DNA of 64,000 nt from positions 1 through 64,000 of the forward strand of contig CP053173.1 of assembly GCA_014607495.2 (NCBI GenBank), given 5' to 3'. The translations under genes were made by a program, and so were the position numbers. A model generated the notes under the pieces. It saw only the letters and a list, made by a program, of their open reading frames with translations. It had not been told where the DNA came from and made no database searches. The stretch comes from Carposina sasakii (Eukaryota; Arthropoda; Insecta; Lepidoptera; Carposinidae). Positions 25,701 through 31,700 of this stretch are shown in pieces (within the stretch, counting starts at the first letter, position 1; each line of letters starts with the position of its first letter).

Positions 25701-28700
25701 AACAAACTTGCGTATTATAAAGACGACAGAGTTGTAATTCAAAAAGTTACTGCCTAAATACAAAAGCTGATTAAATCACGTTAGTATATTATTTTACTTG
25801 TCGTGCTTTTTCTAATAGTAATAGCAACCGATACTTCCACAGTGGCACAAGAAGCGTGACGAGTCGTTAGCCCACGGCTTCATGAGATACTCTCCACTAG
25901 ACGACTGTTCGGAACGGTTCTCCGAGTGTCCTCACAACAGGAGCCAGACACATTACCACTGCATCCAAGATGGCTGCGATAAGGTAAGTAGGAATGTTTA
26001 GAAATTATCCTCTTAAAATTTTAAGCACCATTCCTACCTCTCTGCGTCGATATCGACAAAAGATATTATTCCAAACCCTAAAATTTACACATTGAAATGC
26101 TTATTTAAGCAATTTTAACAGATATTTTGTAATGCGTATTCTATTAAAAGAAACATTGAAACCTTTTTACCCGACTGCGCAATGCAAAGGAGTGGTAATG
26201 TGTTTATCAGCTTATGTGTGTATGTCTGTGTTTGAAGCACTATACAGACCAAACGCCTGGGCCTATTTTTATGATCCACATGTTTTCCAGGTGTACATAT
26301 CAACATCGGACGTCCAAATGCACGCGAACTACCATCGCAAAGACTCTGCTATTCTCCAGGAGGGTTTTCAGAGGTTCAGAGCTACTGAGAGTTGTTCAGC
26401 TCCTCACTGCGTCTTCGCTGGTCAGAGGACCACTCATTTCCACTGCCGAAGACCTGGATGCACTTATACTTTTAAAAATAAGGCTGATATGGGTAAGTTG
26501 CCAACAACTAATAATTTAAAGGCCCTTATTTATTCTTATGTTTTATTGTACACAGTAAAGTTTTTACAAATAAAGTTTATAACAGAAAACGTCCAATGGC
26601 GTTCTTATCTCTTAGAGAGATTTAGGTTTTTACAATCTAAATCAAATAGAATAGGGAAAAGCACAAAACCTTCATATATTTTTAATTCTTATCAATTGTC
26701 ATAAGTTGTGTTTTACCTAATTATAAATCAACAATTTCATCCGCAGAAAAACACAAAACCTACCATATAAAAGACGAGGCGCTGTCCAAGGATGGCTTCA
26801 AGAAGTACATGAAGAATGAAGCCTGCCCGTACAGGGACTGCCGCTTCAGTCGCACCTGCAACCACATCCACTGCATCAGGCCCCACTGCAACTACGTGCT
26901 GCATTCTAGTAGCCAGATCTTCACGCATAAGCGGAAGCATGAGCGGAAAGAACAGGAGATGAGCTTTGGGTAAGTTCTTTGCTTAGTTTGATAAACGTTG
27001 CAGCAATTAGAATGGCTATTTACCTTTGGAAATAGGCTGTGAGAATATTACGTAGACAATAGACTGACAATTTTTTTACTTATATAGTACAAGAACTTTT
27101 ACTGAGTATTTATTATCTATTTTGTTAAGTAGGTCCGATAAAGACAATTACGAGGATAATTATGTGGATTTTCATATTTGTATTAGTTCTCTTAATGAAA
27201 ATAGTTTTGCCAATAGATGACGTACATGGTGATTAACTAACTGTTTCTACATTATCATCAGATCTATTGTTTCTGACCTATGTGATGGATGGCTTAAGTA
27301 ATATACCTAATGTCAGTCAGTCAGAAAGTCATTTTGCAACAAAATCCGGATTGTAATCACAATGTTTAGTAAGTGCTAAATATATTGTTTTGACAGTGCT
27401 AATGTACGTATGGTTATCAGTAATAGATTCACGACTGTCCTCGATTTCACTGAGATGCAAAATTAAGATGGTGTACACGATTACTAAGTAAAACAAATTG
27501 TGGTATTATAAATATCGATATTACAAATACTTAGAAGTTTATGCGAAAAAGATCATCTTTGTCACGTTTATTATGTGTACTTATTTTCAAATTACGCACA
27601 ATAACTAAGTTCTTTGACATCTTGCATTTTTTAGTCAGAAGATATTTTGTAAACTTAACCTTTTTAGACCATGAGCAACATCTTTTTCTGTTTTTTAATA
27701 TCCACTGAATTCCGTTGCATAATATTTTTATTGCTTTCGAGTTCTATATTGATATATATTTAATCGTAGTCCTTCTATTTCATTGGGTTTATCTAAATCT
27801 AAATATTCATACACTACACAATACATTAATCTAGTCCCATTAAGATCCCTAAGGTCTTGTGTCGTGGGTACTAAGCAATGGTATATAAATACATAGATAA
27901 GTATAGAAACATCCATGACTCGGAAACAAACATCGATATTCATCATATCAATGTTAGCACCTACCGGGATTCGAACCTAGAACCTATGGCGTCGCAGGCA
28001 GGGTCACTATCTACTAGACCAATTGGCCGTCAAATTATCTTATTAATGAAATCTTCTTTTCTTTCCATTTTCTTCCCAGATTACCAAACTCGGTGATTCA
28101 AAACGCGTTACTGCAAGGCGCAGACCTGATGTACCCTGGACTCCAAGACGACGATCTGTCCAACCCAATGATGGACGACTACCCGCATGGCTTCGTAAGT
28201 TATCAATACTCTCGCTCAATTTACCGCATTCAACATTGATATTGAAATGTTTATGGGTGTTTTAAATATCTGTAATGATGGGTTCGATTGGGATGAGAGG
28301 TTTATCGATTTTGACATGCCTTGAAATACAGCCCATTAACGTTTTGAATTATTTATATTTGATCTGTTTGTTTACGGTATGCTATAATTAATTGTATATT
28401 TTAATGGTTGATTTGATGGTGCGTTATATCATTAGCATATATTGATTGATTTTCTATTGGTATACATGCGTATTACGTTTACATATCTTTAGATAAGTAT
28501 TTTTTATCAGAACCCAGCTCATATTGAAGAGGTATCACGGAAGTATATAGAAACTTACAATGGTGGTAAAGATGCAGAAGATAAATGCAGCAAGTGTAGC
28601 GCTCTGAACAAGCACTACCACTGTTTGGCTGATGGATGCAAGATGGCACACAGGTAAATATAATATATTTTTTTCTAACTTATTTCAGTTTAATCAAAAG

Positions 28701-31700
28701 AATCGATTTGATTTAATATACCTAGTATACATTACCTTGAAGATAAAGATGAATCACTGTCTGCCTGCTGGATTAATTTTGGGTCAAAATTGGTCGATCA
28801 ATGTCCCAAACTCTGGTCCCAGGAGGGCAAATCCAAAACCAGTTTATCCCTTGGATCAACTTAAAGCTCCCAATACATATTAAAATGTCTAACTTTATAC
28901 ATATATTTGTTTATTGTTAAATAATAATGTTGGAATTCCAGCTGCAACACAACGATGGTGAAGCACGTGCTAGAGCACGAACAGCAGGCGCAGGTGACGG
29001 AGGCGTACTTCACCAGCCACAGCCGACATAACCCGTGTGGCAACTCCGCCTGCCAGCACATCAAGGATATCACACACTATCACTGCAACTGGGTTAGTAT
29101 CATTTGAGGAATGAAAATTATTATTACCTACCAAATTACCAATATCATTATTTAGGGAAAGATATGTGTCAGGACCGCAGCAAGTGGAGATCCGTGATCT
29201 CTGCCTACCCCTTGGGGGAAATATGTATGTATCACTATTTAGGATGAAAATGTAGTTGTCTTAGAAAACTGTAGTGATATATTAATTTCTCGAACCTAAT
29301 AGGTGATGTAATGTGCCAATAGTTTTTCATTACGTATCGTCATAAAGAAGGAAGTCATAAGAAAACGATGAATTACGTATATGTTTGCGTTAAATTTTCC
29401 AGGAAAATTGCGGAGCAGTCATTCTCTCATCAGAAGAGCAGCCGTTCAGACGCCTTGAGCATCACAGACAGCATGCTATCCTCAGTCCAATGTCTCCTAA
29501 CTTGGCTGCGCGATTTGCACCCAACTTCACACCCCAACTATCGGCACAGTTGCATCCAAATATGGCGGCTCAATTGGGCCAAGTGCCCAACCTATCCAGT
29601 CTTCCACCCAACTTGGCTCAGTTAGCCCAAATGGCTCCAAGTCTATCTCCACAGCTGAATCCGAATCTCCAAGCTCAACTAAGCCTTGGGCCAAATACTG
29701 GAGTGGTTCCTCAACATGTAAACCCTTCGAGTTCCCTTGATGAGATGTTCAGCAGGAAGAGAGGAAGACCTCCGAAGAATCGAGTTGTCGAAGTCTGGAC
29801 TGACAACGTAAGTGTAAGCAAACCAATGATATAGAAAAAAATCTAAAATAGCTTTAATAATACTATTATTTACCTGTCACGGGTTTAATAGCCATTGCTT
29901 ATAAACAACGGACCAGTCGATTTATACTTAACGTTTCATTTCAGGTAACCCCTCAAGCTATATTTACATCATTCAAATTACCTAAGAGTAATCAACTACC
30001 GCCAATTATCCCATCTCCAGTGATCAACACTGTCGAAGAATTTCCAGTAAGACTAAAATTTTTAGTACTAAAAATTACTCGTATATTACTAAAGTCTTTA
30101 CGGTCAAAAACCTAAACTATTTTTTTTTTTGCAGCGTATAAAGTTCCAATATTTCGAAGTATTCACAGTCCCTGACTCTTGCGGACAATACCATGCTAAT
30201 TGCCAACTCAGGATGACCAGGCTTCATCTCCACTGCTTCAACTGCAGCTTTGCCGGTGAAAACTACGTCACCATGGAAATTCATATGAGAGAAACCCATG
30301 GCATCACACCTTTGTTAGAAGGCTTCGATTATTTCTCCTCATTCGAGCAATGCGGTGGGAAGAGTTGCTATAAAAATCAGCTAAGATCTCACTTCCATTG
30401 TGCTCAAGGCAATAATTGTCCTGCCATTTTGACTCAATACTCAGCTGTAGCTACTCATAAGCATGGAAGAGGTACTCCAGTTATTAAAACAGAGACAGAA
30501 CAAGACAAGCAATATGAAGAGGCCAAAGACTATTCTCTAAAAGAAAGAGCTTCAGCCGATAGTTTAAGTAAGGAGCCAGTTGATTTATATGCTCCAACAA
30601 ACTTTTCAATCAAGAGTGAGTTTGAAAGAGAACAAGACAATGTTTCCGGTAAGCATCCTTTCATTATACTCACTTTTTCAAACTACATACTTTAATCCAC
30701 TAAAGTCCCTTTTTAATAAACTAAGATATATGTATACGAAAAGCATTTAATGATAACATTCACTTATCATAAAACAACCTCTTTATTCCAGTAGTAAAAG
30801 CGACGGGAACCTTCTATCCGTCATCTCATCTCCGAAGCAATACATCCTCGCCATCCCCCAGAAGCATTTACGATGCATCGCCGTCAAAAGAGATGAAATT
30901 ACGTCTGGACTACGACCAGAAGAAATTTGAGCCTCCCAAATTGTCTGGACCAACGATTCCACCATCCTGCCACGATCAGGCTTGCCCGTTGAACAAGAAT
31001 ACTGTGGGAATGAACCTGCATTATCATTGCCCTCATTGCAGCCAAGCTTATGTGGATTTAAAGCTGCTGTTCAGCCATATGATGAAGAAACATAGCAATG
31101 CAATGGAGTCAGGGCCAGTAGGATTGGCTGCTACTAAGGTAAATACAGCAGTTTATTTTGAAAATGTTTTGGTATCCTTTGCACATTTGAGAATAATTTA
31201 GAGTTGGTTAGTAACTGTAATCAAATATTGTTAATAATGTACTAAATAATTGATTGTTAATAAGTTGGTTTTAAAAGTTTGAAGTTAAACGATTGACAAA
31301 ATGGATGCTTTACGTTTTTAACAAATAAATGTCTTAACAGGAAACGTTAGAAAGGGAATATCCTGAGATATCCATTCTACCTTCGACTGCATCATCGGCG
31401 TCGACCAGTCAAGTCCCATCACCAAGCCAGCGGCCACCTAACCCAGCTGAACAAGTAAGTTTACTTATTTGTGAACAAGTGTAATAAATATTTTTAAGGT
31501 TTTTAAATTTTGAATGGAATAAGCCCTGACGCCTTTCTAAAGAGTAAAGGCAATTGTTTTCTTTTGACACAATTATGTAACATTAACAAGTCAGTATAAA
31601 ATGGTAATTGTACCTAAGTCATTTTACAAGTCTAGATATATAAATAATCTAACCAAGTCGAAAGCTTTGTAAAACTGAGACCAAATCTTTATTTAAAATG

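Noticed and set aside
29368..29625. Open frame over the start of exon 14 in another frame
   Set aside because: The castor frame ([10 protein letters not shown]..) joins neighbouring exons without a break; this frame does not.
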